Shown piece after piece: positions 1 to 7,335 of a stretch of DNA of 12,221 nt; position 1 is the stretch's first letter, and the number at the start of each line of letters is the position of its first letter. The notes under the pieces are model-generated. The model saw only the letters and a program-made list of their open reading frames with translations, was not told where the DNA came from and made no database searches. Where the stretch lies: assembly GCF_910579365.1 (NCBI RefSeq), contig NZ_CAJTUX010000076.1, positions 1 to 12,221 on the forward strand, written 5' to 3'. This stretch comes from an uncultured Oscillibacter sp. Lineage in GTDB: Bacteria; Bacillota; Clostridia; Oscillospirales; Oscillospiraceae. Position numbers and translations under genes: made by a program.

Positions 1-116
1 TTCATCGCCGCCATAATCTCTGTAGTGTTGGTGAAATGCTGACTTTTGATATACTTGAGGAATTTTTTTGCCGTTATCTAGCCCTCCACTCGATAATGTT
101 TGTGGAGGTGGTCTAT
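1..116. other. Leader of the integrase gene, no gene recognised
   Basis: This stretch precedes the integrase start. A short open frame on the + strand (bases 1-42, 13 codons then TGA) could be the tail of an upstream gene cut by the window edge, but it is too short to identify. Immediately before the integrase lies a good ribosome binding site, GGAGG at 104-108, eight bases from the ATG at 117. I see no tRNA, att-like repeat or convincing promoter here. Confidence 0.4.
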
Positions 117-992
117 ATGACTGACAATACACAATTCAAGACGCTGGTTAATGAATGGCAAAATCAGAAAAAGCCAATGATTACCCCGTCAACCCACGCC
201 AGCTTCACGCTGATTGCCGAAAATCACTTAATCCCGAACTTCGGCAAGCGGAAGATTGGCAGTATTACCGAGGCGGACATCCAGAACTACATTTTGTATC
301 TCTATGAGAATGGCCGCTTGGACGACAAAGGCGGACTGACTGTGAAGACGATCCGCGATGTCATTCTTGTTCTCCGGCTGGCAATGGAGTTCGCCTACAA
401 GGAGAGGGTAATTCCGTTACTGAATTGGGATCTGATTGAGTACCCAAAGGAATTGGGCGTTAAGAAGGTGATCTCTCTTTCCAAAGACCAGGAGCAGGCG
501 CTGATCCAGTGCATTTACATGAATCTGAACAGAAAGACTGCCGGAATCTTGATTGCACTTTTTACCGGCGTGAGAATTGGGGAACTGTGCGGCCTGCAAA
601 TGAAGGACATTTCTCTTACGGATAAGACAATCACCATCAACAAAACGGTGCAGCGCATCTATGACAAGAAAAAGGGGACGTCCTATCTGCACATTGGACC
701 GCCAAAAACGAAGTCCTCGACCCGGACGATACCAGTTCCATCGCTCTTGGTGAATATCATCAAAAAGTTTTACACGGAAAATCCTAACCATTACTTCCTG
801 ACAGGAAAAACGAAGACAACGGAGCCGCGTACATATCGGCAGTTTTTTACCCGTTTTCTCAAAAAGCATGAACTGCAAAAGGTGAAATTCCACGAAATCC
901 GCCACCCAAATGTCAAGCTCAAGACACATATTTTTCAAAGAAGAAAACTTTCAGGCTATCAAATGAATTACAGCTTGAAAGTTTTCTTTTAA
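117..992 (+). CDS. Tyrosine recombinase/integrase, C-terminally truncated
   Basis: Phage/ICE-type tyrosine recombinase that would catalyse site-specific integration and excision of a mobile element. I chose the ATG at 117 over the upstream ATG at 36 because GGAGG sits eight bases before it and the protein then begins directly with the N-terminal core-binding (SAM-like) domain, about residues 5-110. The catalytic domain starts near residue 118. It shows the first catalytic Arg in TGVRIGELCGL (R153), the beta-hairpin Lys in PKTKSSTRTIPV (about K199), and the HxxR box HEIRH (H259, R262). Directly after H263 (base 905) the similarity to the family stops. The remaining 28 residues are Lys- and Phe-rich and contain neither the LGH box nor the nucleophilic Tyr, so roughly the last 45-50 residues of the domain are lost. 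As read it cannot be an active recombinase. Identity as an integrase is certain; whether the break is biological or an assembly join is not. Confidence 0.9.
   Translation: MTDNTQFKTLVNEWQNQKKPMITPSTHASFTLIAENHLIPNFGKRKIGSITEADIQNYILYLYENGRLDDKGGLTVKTIRDVILVLRLAMEFAYKERVIPLLNWDLIEYPKELGVKKVISLSKDQEQALIQCIYMNLNRKTAGILIALFTGVRIGELCGLQMKDISLTDKTITINKTVQRIYDKKKGTSYLHIGPPKTKSSTRTIPVPSLLVNIIKKFYTENPNHYFLTGKTKTTEPRTYRQFFTRFLKKHELQKVKFHEIRHPNVKLKTHIFQRRKLSGYQMNYSLKVFF
900..912. other. Breakpoint 1: integrase homology ends
   Basis: Integrase homology is perfect up to HEIRH (base 905) and then ends within one codon, giving way to AT-rich non-homologous sequence leading to a terminator palindrome. No insertion-sequence end or target duplication is visible. 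It marks either a deletion/recombination end point or a contig join. Confidence 0.6.
941..988. terminator. Palindromic, probably bidirectional intrinsic terminator
   Basis: Left arm AAGAAAACTTTCA (941-953) is the exact reverse complement of the right arm TGAAAGTTTTCTT (976-988). The stem extends by four more pairs (954-957 with 972-975, one G-U), leaving a 14-base loop. The right arm runs into TTTT on the + strand. The minus-strand exit is less T-rich. The palindrome lies between two convergent genes, the integrase (+) and the STAND NTPase gene (-), where a shared terminator is expected. The hairpin overlaps the last codons of the truncated integrase frame, showing that this frame tail is not real coding sequence. 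Confidence 0.7.
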
Positions 993-1029
993 AGTATTAC
1001 AGAGAATGTAGTTCGAAGGTTAACAATGA

Positions 1030-4000
1030 TCAACTATCTCTGAGACGATTATCCATCGCTTCTAGCTGCCGGTTTTCTTCTAAATCAGATTCTACCCGTT
1101 TTTTTTCATACTCCGCCCAGCGGCGTATTTCTGCAAGCGGATGATCCTTATAAGACGCGAGCGTTGCAAATATCTTTTGGCTATTTTGGGCTACACCATC
1201 CAGACTGTACGTCTCATAAGCGTGAATTCCTGATAGGAACCGGCGGAAGACCGTCTCGTTCTGCCCATATCGTTCTAATACAGATAAAGTTATCTCAGGG
1301 ACAAAGCGCTCGCTCAGGGATGGAGCCGGCAGGTGATAGGCAATGACCTCTGCTCTATTAGACGAGTCAACCTCAATCCACTGTAGGATCAATTTCGGTG
1401 AAAATAAGCCAACCAGCAGTGAGAACGAAGGTACATACGGCATACGATCAAATTGTGTTTTCAAACAATTGCAGATTTCAAAGGCCATGTCCTCTGCACA
1501 GGAACTACAGACATGTTTTTTGATAAAAGTGACTTGATGGGGCTGGTTACTGATCCAGCTAGAATAATCAATACTTTGTATGACCAAGAGGAGACACTCA
1601 CGCAACAATCGCTTAGGCATTTGTTCAATAAGGAGAACAAATTCATAGGAGTAACGCCGAAGAATCTCCACCGGCAAATCTCTTGTATGCTTGAACAAAA
1701 AATTTTCTAAGTCAGGGTCCGGAGCTGCCTTCAGCCACGCTTGCCCAACGTGAAAGAAGCAGAAGATACCGTCATTTGTGCCGCTTGCCAAAAGCAGCTC
1801 CAGAATCGCTTCCATTTGTTTTAACGAGAGAAACTCAACCCACTGCCGTTCCCCTACGTCAAGCATATAGTTGTCAATTACACCCTCTTTCAATAGCCTA
1901 AAAATGCGCCTTAATCCGTCATTTGTGCGATCACATGTGATACTCATATGCAAAACGCCTTTAGGGTTCTGCGTAATGCATGTATCTAATTGACTGAGAA
2001 TGAACTCTGGCAGCTTTTTTTCTCTATTGTAAATACCAAAATAATAACGCTCAGAAAACGTATTGCGGCTATCAGAGAAATTAGCGTTGATAACCGGGGC
2101 CAAGCTGTATGCCGCGTCTAACTTGCCGACCATCTCAACAAAAAACCCAAACGAATAGTCTTTTATATCATCCGCCAGAAATAAGCGCTCCAAAATTTGG
2201 GGAGCATCATCTTTCGTAATCAATTCCGCCGCCAGGTTTTTTATTTCACACAAGTGCTCTTCTTTGTTGGAAAAAGCGTTCTTTGCCAAACACACTTTTA
2301 ATCGCGAGACAAAGTCTGTCTCCATAAGAGATTTCCGCCATTGTGTTAAGTAGGAAATCCTTTGGGCTTCTGCCTCGCCCGCTTCCTTTCTCTCCTGCAA
2401 TACCTTTTCGTGTTCCAGTCGTGTATTTATCGCAATGACAATCTCTGTGCGCTGATCTGCGTCTTTGGCAAAGAGTTCCAAAGTCTGACGGTAATCATCT
2501 CGCAAACTGGGCGCGCTTATATTGACAAGAGGACTTGTAAAATCGGCCATCCGATCTTTTAGACACTGGAAAACTACCCGGCACATATCAGCGGGCAGAG
2601 CTTTTATATTGTTTTGGAGAGTATCTAGGGTCCACTGATGAATATTGATGATGTCTCCCCAATTATGGATATGCTTCCCTGACCAGTCCTCGGGTGTCAG
2701 CCGTCCGCCTACCATTTTGGGAGGAAGCAGTCGTGTGCCTTGCCAAGAAAGAGCGTGAGCCATTGCTGACGCAAATAAGCTGTTATTCCGATCCCCCTTT
2801 TGAGCGCGCATACGCGAAAGCAAAAACGCAAAGCGGGTTTTAAAGGAAACTTCTGTATTAGAAGTCAAGAAACCAAACAGTTCACTCCAAACACCCCGGC
2901 TGTTGTTAGAAATACCCGACTCTGCCTCATGCTGGCTTAACGCAAACAGTATTTCTTCGCAGATATTAAAATGTTCCTGAAAGCAGGCTAAATGTTCACA
3001 AGCCCACACAAACTCTCTGCGCCCATTGGCACCTGAAAATCTGTCCAGTATGGAGCCGGGAGTTCTCTTAATCAGATGCTTCATCCATGGAAGTCCATCC
3101 TCCGGAATAAATTCTACATATGTCATCATCTCCGTGCTGCTTCCAACAGAAAGACTTGCGCGCTCGACTCCAAAGAGTCCGGAGGAAACCACCAGGGCGG
3201 CACACCCATATTTGTCTTGAAACCAGGACACTAAAGTGTCCTTCACCTCCCCCCATGTGGTCTGACCGCATTCTCTGGCCCGCATGATAAATCTCCGGCG
3301 GAGTTCGTCAGTAGGGATACGATTCATAAAATCTGAGTAATCCCGGATCAAACGCACATGGTATTTTGAGAACAACAGCCGCGCCATAGCCCGTGGGGAG
3401 AGTTCAAAGTAGTTCCCTCTTTTTATTCCAAGACGATGGTCTGCACAAAAATTGACAGCTCGTATTAGCAATGTCTCGTTCAAATTGAAATAGTCTTTGA
3501 GAAACTCAAGCTCCTGCTTTGGGAATCCCTGGTATCCAAAGTCGACAAAAAGGGAAAATATCCGCACGATATCAATATACTCATCATCCACAACCTGGTC
3601 CATAATTCTCTCTGCAATCTGCATGGCGGACCGCTGGGTCCGTATGTCCCATACATCCTGATTGCCGGATTTTGCGTACTCGCCCGCAATTAACAATGCG
3701 AATCGCAGATCATTGTCTGAAAGACGATAGATAGCGTGCAGATCTTCCTGGGACAGCGATGGGTAGCGATAATGAATGATCTTGACGACGTCGGCTTCAT
3801 CATGCGGAATCATCTGCATCATGTAGGGATCAGAGCGCGCATACTGAGCAGCTTCGTCCAAGCCCATCTCAGCTATGGCTACCGCTCTGATATTCTGATG
3901 TGGAATCAAGCAGCGCCTGAGGTCCTCCCACTCATCGAAGCTCACATCGTCCACGATCAAGTAGATCGGCTCGCTTGCCGATGTTTTTGAATAATTCCGA

Positions 4001-4746
4001 AGCCCGGATTGAAAATTACTCGAAAATTGCTCGTAGCTGTCAAAGAAAAGAGCGTTAGATAACTCCGGATTCTCAGTACATGCCTGTAAAACCGTTCGGG
4101 TTTTCCCAATCCCGGAAAAGCCGCAGATCAAGAGCGGTTTCTCTCCTTGGCAGACGAGATGACTGCGGATTTCTCTGATTAGGTTTTCGGAGACCGCTGT
4201 ATCAACCCAGGCATCATAACCATAGTATTCCAATTTTTTGGTGAGGACATTCCGCCCCTGGTTCCACAAAAAACTAGCGTAGCGGTATTTCGGCCTGGCT
4301 AATGCGGGCCAATCCTTGCTTTGAAGGAGCTTATCGAATACTTCAATAGTGGGCCCTTGAACCTCGTTAAAGGTATCGCCCATATCTGCAAGCTCTGTTT
4401 CGATACCCAAAAGTTTGTATTCGTCTCCGTCATCCACGACAAAAAAACCACCGCCGGAGATGCCTGAAATTTGCTCGCAAAGGAGCTTCTGAGAGGGGTT
4501 AACATCAGCCAGCCGCATGTATATTGTATTGCCATAAGAATCTATGTGCCTGAACTTTCCGCTGTAAGGCACAAGCTTTCCAGTACGGCTGGTTGGAAAA
4601 CCTGCCAGTCCGCCTTCTTCATAAAGCCTATTCGCCCTGCCAATAAATACACGTTCATGCGGATAACGTTCAGGCGGGTAATCTACCAACAGAATCGCCG
4701 CATCACAATCCTCGTCAGGGGATTCAATAATATCTGTATATCCCAA
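1030..4746 (-). CDS. Trypsin-like protease/STAND-type NTPase fusion, 5'-truncated; putative anti-phage defence protein
   Basis: A 1238-residue frame. Residues 1-125 look like the C-terminal half of a trypsin-like serine protease: the Asp-box form CDAAILL (D15) and the nucleophile box GISGGG (S97), followed by a beta strand. The catalytic His that should precede the Asp is absent because the gene is cut at its 5' end. Residues about 200-360 form a P-loop NTPase with Walker A GFSGIGKT (209-216) and Walker B YLIVDDVSF (262-270, D266/D267). A probable winged-helix segment and a long helical region (about 480-1238) follow, ending in a HEAT-like segment with HPLAEIRRWAEYE. Protease plus STAND NTPase plus long repeat sensor is the plan of NTPase-based conflict systems such as Avs/AVAST relatives; the defence role is inferred. 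The TTG at 4746 has no ribosome binding site and lies in dehydrogenase sequence, so it is not a true start. GC is visibly lower than in the operon to the right, suggesting separate origin. Confidence 0.8.
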   Translation of the reverse strand: MGYTDIIESPDEDCDAAILLVDYPPERYPHERVFIGRANRLYEEGGLAGFPTSRTGKLVPYSGKFRHIDSYGNTIYMRLADVNPSQKLLCEQISGISGGGFFVVDDGDEYKLLGIETELADMGDTFNEVQGPTIEVFDKLLQSKDWPALARPKYRYASFLWNQGRNVLTKKLEYYGYDAWVDTAVSENLIREIRSHLVCQGEKPLLICGFSGIGKTRTVLQACTENPELSNALFFDSYEQFSSNFQSGLRNYSKTSASEPIYLIVDDVSFDEWEDLRRCLIPHQNIRAVAIAEMGLDEAAQYARSDPYMMQMIPHDEADVVKIIHYRYPSLSQEDLHAIYRLSDNDLRFALLIAGEYAKSGNQDVWDIRTQRSAMQIAERIMDQVVDDEYIDIVRIFSLFVDFGYQGFPKQELEFLKDYFNLNETLLIRAVNFCADHRLGIKRGNYFELSPRAMARLLFSKYHVRLIRDYSDFMNRIPTDELRRRFIMRARECGQTTWGEVKDTLVSWFQDKYGCAALVVSSGLFGVERASLSVGSSTEMMTYVEFIPEDGLPWMKHLIKRTPGSILDRFSGANGRREFVWACEHLACFQEHFNICEEILFALSQHEAESGISNNSRGVWSELFGFLTSNTEVSFKTRFAFLLSRMRAQKGDRNNSLFASAMAHALSWQGTRLLPPKMVGGRLTPEDWSGKHIHNWGDIINIHQWTLDTLQNNIKALPADMCRVVFQCLKDRMADFTSPLVNISAPSLRDDYRQTLELFAKDADQRTEIVIAINTRLEHEKVLQERKEAGEAEAQRISYLTQWRKSLMETDFVSRLKVCLAKNAFSNKEEHLCEIKNLAAELITKDDAPQILERLFLADDIKDYSFGFFVEMVGKLDAAYSLAPVINANFSDSRNTFSERYYFGIYNREKKLPEFILSQLDTCITQNPKGVLHMSITCDRTNDGLRRIFRLLKEGVIDNYMLDVGERQWVEFLSLKQMEAILELLLASGTNDGIFCFFHVGQAWLKAAPDPDLENFLFKHTRDLPVEILRRYSYEFVLLIEQMPKRLLRECLLLVIQSIDYSSWISNQPHQVTFIKKHVCSSCAEDMAFEICNCLKTQFDRMPYVPSFSLLVGLFSPKLILQWIEVDSSNRAEVIAYHLPAPSLSERFVPEITLSVLERYGQNETVFRRFLSGIHAYETYSLDGVAQNSQKIFATLASYKDHPLAEIRRWAEYEKKRVESDLEENRQLEAMDNRLRDS

Positions 4747-5318
4747 TCCGGGTCCAGGGGGACCTCTCCCTTCATACGGTAGGCGGCGCTCTCCTCACAG
4801 AAGAACACGGGATCATCGTCCCGAATGGCGGCCTTCAGCAATCCCTTGGCGTCCTCCGGCGTGGAGGCGCAGACCACCTTCAGCCCCGGGAAGGCGGCAA
4901 AGAGATGGTAGATGGACTGGCTGTGATGCGGGCCGCTACGGGTGCCCCCGCCGATGGCTGTGCGGACCACGCAGGGCATCTTCTCCACCTGCCCGCCGGA
5001 CATATAGCGGTATTTCGCCATGTGATTGCAGATCGGGTCGATACACACCATGCTGAAATCCATTTTCATGATCTCAACAATGGGCCGCCACCCGTACATG
5101 GCCGCACCGATGCCCAGGCCCACGATGGCGTTTTCCGCCAGGGGGGAATCAATGACGCGGTCTGGGCCGTATTTGTGATACAAGTCGCCGGTGACACCGT
5201 AGGCGCCGCCCAGAATGCCTATGTCCTGGCCGGCCAGGAACACCTTCTCATCCCTGGCCATCTCCTCGTCCATGGCCAGGCGCAGGGCCTGCATGTAAGT
5301 CATCTTTTTCGTTTCCAT
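4683..5318 (-). CDS. 2-oxoacid/acetoin dehydrogenase E1 component, beta subunit, C-terminally truncated
   Basis: The beta subunit pairs with E1 alpha to form the thiamine-diphosphate-dependent decarboxylase of a pyruvate/branched-chain/acetoin dehydrogenase complex. Recognisable features are the start METKKMTYMQALRLAMDEEM, the GQDIG..GG loop near residue 30, the SPLAE box holding the cofactor-contacting Glu, and HHSQS with the active-site His. Genuine homology ends at about residue 194 of a family length of about 325, so the C-terminal domain is missing. The last 17 residues are read-through into the neighbouring STAND gene. The ATG at 5318 has GGAGG seven bases upstream, just after the E1 alpha stop codon (12-base gap), a normal E1 alpha-beta operon arrangement. 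PdhB-, BkdAB- and AcoB-type assignments cannot be separated without the C-terminus and an E2 gene. Confidence 0.88.
   Translation of the reverse strand: METKKMTYMQALRLAMDEEMARDEKVFLAGQDIGILGGAYGVTGDLYHKYGPDRVIDSPLAENAIVGLGIGAAMYGWRPIVEIMKMDFSMVCIDPICNHMAKYRYMSGGQVEKMPCVVRTAIGGGTRSGPHHSQSIYHLFAAFPGLKVVCASTPEDAKGLLKAAIRDDDPVFFCEESAAYRMKGEVPLDPDWDIQILLNPLTRIVMRRFCW
4730..4746. other. Breakpoint 2: E1 beta fused to the STAND gene
   Basis: Reading the minus strand, E1 beta homology runs through DPDWDI (to about 4737), and credible protease-domain sequence of the STAND protein begins at YTDIIESP (from about 4740). The two homologies meet within a few bases, in different frames. The E1 beta frame continues only to a TAG at 4683-4685, giving 17 meaningless residues. 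Base composition also changes here from GC-rich to moderate. No inverted repeats, target duplication or IS sequence is visible. Confidence 0.7.
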
Positions 5319-5330
5319 TCCATAACCTCC

Positions 5331-6125
5331 TCAGCAGCCGGCATAGATATGCTGCATGGCGACCTCCGGCTGGGCGTAGGGAGCCGCCTCGGCAAAGGCC
5401 CAGGCCGCGTCCAGCTGTTCATCCACTTTTGCCTCCAGGGCTTTCAGCTCCTCGTCCGTGGCGGCGTACTCCGCTTTCAGCTTGGCGGTCAACAGCTTCA
5501 GCGGGTCCCGCTTCATCCACATCGCCTGCTCGGCGGGGTCCTTGTATTTCACGCCGGACTCGTTCGGCCCGTGGCCCATCTGCCGCCAGGTCATAATCTC
5601 CAGGATCATGGGTCCCTTGCCGCTGCGGACGTATTCGGCGGCCTCCAATGCTGCCTTATAGACCGCCTCCACATCGTTCCCGTTCTCTATCGTGACTCCG
5701 GGGATCTCGAAGCCCGCCGCCCGGGTGCTTAAGCGCTGAAGGCCGGTCATCTTGCGGAAGTCCTCGGAGATGGCGAAAAAATTGTTCTGGATAATGGTCA
5801 GGATCGGCAGATTGAATGCCTTGGCCATGTTCAGCCCCTCAAAGAAGGGTCCCTCGTTGGTGCAGCCGTCGCCGCTGTAGGCCACCACGATATTGCCTTT
5901 CCCCTCGTGCATGAGATGGTAGGCAAAGCCCAGCGGCACGGTGTAGCAGGGGCCCAGAGTTCCCCCCAGCACATAGAGATTCTGGGACAGGTCCATAAAA
6001 TGAGCCTCGCCCGCCTTGCCCTTGCATACCCCTGTCTCCTTCAGCAGCGTCTCGGACAGCATGCTGTTGAGATTACAGCCCCGCGCCAGCAGATGAGCGT
6101 GGGAGGACCGCCTCGTGGGCATCAT
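5331..6125 (-). CDS. 2-oxoacid/acetoin dehydrogenase E1 component, alpha subunit, N-terminally truncated
   Basis: The thiamine-diphosphate-binding subunit of the E1 decarboxylase. The cofactor motif is clear: GDGCTNEG followed about 25 residues later by QNN. The active-site loop reads MGHGPNESGVKY in place of the usual RxGHSxxDxxxYR, with the His kept. Family homology begins at about base 6107 (SSHAHLLARG, corresponding to the THRGHGH region), so roughly the first 65-75 residues of a protein of about 325 are missing. The two ATG codons at 6125 and 6122 lie inside the dehydrogenase 2 sequence on another frame and are not a real start. The C-terminus is intact, with a coiled Lys/Glu/Ala-rich helix, and the next gene, E1 beta, starts 12 bases on. 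Expression as read is doubtful. Confidence 0.85.
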   Translation of the reverse strand: MMPTRRSSHAHLLARGCNLNSMLSETLLKETGVCKGKAGEAHFMDLSQNLYVLGGTLGPCYTVPLGFAYHLMHEGKGNIVVAYSGDGCTNEGPFFEGLNMAKAFNLPILTIIQNNFFAISEDFRKMTGLQRLSTRAAGFEIPGVTIENGNDVEAVYKAALEAAEYVRSGKGPMILEIMTWRQMGHGPNESGVKYKDPAEQAMWMKRDPLKLLTAKLKAEYAATDEELKALEAKVDEQLDAAWAFAEAAPYAQPEVAMQHIYAGC

Positions 6126-6780
6126 AATTTTCTCGGTCCACCAACACCGTATCCACGCCGATTCCCCGGATATTGTCCAGCTTGCTCTGTACGGAGTCGA
6201 TCACAGTAACGCTTCCGGCGGAGGAGCTCTTCGCCAGCTGCGCCAGGATGGTGCCGCTGGCGCCGCAGCCCAGGATCAGCACGTCGGCGGCATAGCGGAA
6301 ATCGCAGCGCTCCATACAGTTGAAGGCGCAGCCCACTAGCTCGGTCATCGCCGCCGCCCGCATGGACACGTTGTCCGGAATCCGGTAGACCAGGTTCTGC
6401 CGCACGGCCACCAACTGGGCGAAGCCGCCGTTCCTGGTCTGCCCGTAAGCCTCGGAATGCTCACAGAACACAAACTCCCCCCGCTCACAAAAATAGCAAA
6501 CGCCGCAGGGAATGTTGGCATCAGCGGTCACCCGGTCCCCCACTTGACAGCGGGTCACGTCCTCTCCCACGGCCTCCACTATACCGGAATATTCGTGTCC
6601 CGGGATCAGGGGATAGCGCCCGAAGACGGAGTAGCCGCCGTCATGGGCCAGGTCCGCCGGGCGGCAGACGCAGGTGGCAAACACCCGAATAAGCACCTCG
6701 TCCCGGCCGCACACGGGCTCCGGGACCTCCGTCAGCGCGGCGTTGGCCCGCCCGCCCTTGCGATATAAAACTGCTTTCAT
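6073..6780 (-). CDS. Zinc-dependent alcohol/polyol dehydrogenase 2 (MDR family), C-terminally truncated
   Basis: Medium-chain dehydrogenase/reductase that would oxidise a secondary alcohol or polyol with NAD(P). Start chosen at the ATG at 6780 (MKAVLYRKGG), after GGAGAGAGG and one base past the VOC 2 stop. Visible are the catalytic zinc ligands Cys39 (in CVCRPAD) and His62/Glu63 (GHE), four structural-zinc Cys at 92, 95, 98 and 106, and the Rossmann GCGASG at 171-176 with an Asp at the end of the next strand (VTVID), favouring NAD. It is about 57% identical (hand alignment over about 224 residues) to dehydrogenase 1 at 9107-10165. It stops matching near residue 224, so about 125 residues including part of the nucleotide-binding and catalytic domains are missing; the final 11 or so residues are out-of-frame E1 alpha sequence. 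Probably non-functional as read. Confidence 0.88.
   Translation of the reverse strand: MKAVLYRKGGRANAALTEVPEPVCGRDEVLIRVFATCVCRPADLAHDGGYSVFGRYPLIPGHEYSGIVEAVGEDVTRCQVGDRVTADANIPCGVCYFCERGEFVFCEHSEAYGQTRNGGFAQLVAVRQNLVYRIPDNVSMRAAAMTELVGCAFNCMERCDFRYAADVLILGCGASGTILAQLAKSSSAGSVTVIDSVQSKLDNIRGIGVDTVLVDRENYDAHEAVLPRSSAGAGL
6100..6113. other. Breakpoint 3: dehydrogenase 2 fused to E1 alpha
   Basis: On the minus strand, zinc dehydrogenase homology runs through NYDAHEA (to about 6109), and E1 alpha homology begins at SSHAHLL (from about 6107), in a different frame. Both genes are on the same strand and of similar GC. The simplest reading is one deletion that removed about 125 C-terminal residues of the dehydrogenase and about 70 N-terminal residues of E1 alpha. 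No repeat longer than a few bases flanks it. Confidence 0.65.
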
Positions 6781-6781
6781 T

Positions 6782-7327
6782 TCACACCTCTCTCCGCCCA
6801 TAGGCGGTCAGCGTCCGAATATCCTCCTCCGTCATGGCGGCCCGAGGGCCCACCACCCGGCTGCCGATCTCGATCACCATCCCAAGCTCCCGGCGCAGGT
6901 CAAAATAGGCGCAGTTCCTACCCAGGTGGTCCAAGTCGAAAAAGGGCGGGATATTCAGCTCATGCTTCAAAAAAGCGATACCCTCCCGGCGGTTTGCCAG
7001 GCGGATATTCAAGTGGTGAATGCCCGGCCCGTGCTCCCGGAGAAAATCCGTAAAGGGATTGGCCTCCTCCGGGTCCTCCGGCGCGAACAGCTCGATGTCC
7101 ATCCCGCCCAGAGAAAAATTGTACTGGCGGTAATGGAAGCACTCCACAGCCTCCCCCCGGTAGACGACGTTCCGCAGCCGCCCGGACCTGACCGCCTCAT
7201 CGGAAGACGAGGCGGTCAGGCTCTCCTCATCAAAGCCCAGAAGCTCCCGGAAGGCAGCAAGGCTCTCCTCCAGGTCCCATACCGCCACTGCGGCCTGGCA
7301 CACCAGATCCAGCTTCAATTTTGTCAT
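6782..7327 (-). CDS. VOC (glyoxalase/epimerase-like) protein 2
   Basis: A 181-residue vicinal-oxygen-chelate protein of two beta-alpha-beta-beta-beta modules, resembling methylmalonyl-CoA epimerase and 4-hydroxyphenylpyruvate-dioxygenase-like folds. Likely metal ligands are Gln11 (in CQAAVAVWDLEE, where epimerases have His), GIHHLNI at 102-108, and Glu153 in the last strand (GMVIEIG). Such proteins use a divalent metal for epimerisation, isomerisation or lyase chemistry on oxygenated substrates; the substrate is unknown. I chose the ATG at 7327, which follows AAGGGG and matches the length of the paralogue VOC 1. The ATG at 7339 overlaps the upstream TIM 2 stop as ATGA and is a real alternative. 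The downstream dehydrogenase starts one base after the stop, indicating translational coupling. Confidence 0.85.
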   Translation of the reverse strand: MTKLKLDLVCQAAVAVWDLEESLAAFRELLGFDEESLTASSSDEAVRSGRLRNVVYRGEAVECFHYRQYNFSLGGMDIELFAPEDPEEANPFTDFLREHGPGIHHLNIRLANRREGIAFLKHELNIPPFFDLDHLGRNCAYFDLRRELGMVIEIGSRVVGPRAAMTEEDIRTLTAYGRREV

Positions 7328-7335
7328 GGGCCCCT

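Noticed and set aside
68..97. Possible promoter TTGCCG-18-GATAAT before the integrase
   Set aside because: The predicted transcription start would fall on or within the ribosome binding site at 104-108, and the -35 box is weak.
36..116. Earlier ATG at 36 as integrase start
   Set aside because: No ribosome binding site there, and the extra 27 residues are not integrase-like. The ATG at 117 has GGAGG at ideal spacing.
417..938. Minus-strand frame of 173 codons opposite the integrase
   Set aside because: The integrase on the + strand has clear catalytic boxes; the opposite frame has no recognisable domain or ribosome binding site.
1019..1024. GTTAAC occurs at 1019, 4498 and 12181, near some breakpoints; considered as a target-site or att core
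   Set aside because: Only six bases, flanks not shared, and the 4498 copy lies inside coding sequence away from any break; most simply chance.
4683..4746. Genuine overlap of the E1 beta and STAND genes
   Set aside because: The E1 beta tail here has no homology and the STAND TTG has no ribosome binding site. The overlap is a by-product of the junction, not an evolved gene overlap.
4905..5732. Open + strand frame of 275 codons opposite E1 alpha and E1 beta
   Set aside because: Spans the gap between two recognised minus-strand genes, shows no family signature and is His/Gly/Leu-biased; an antisense shadow.
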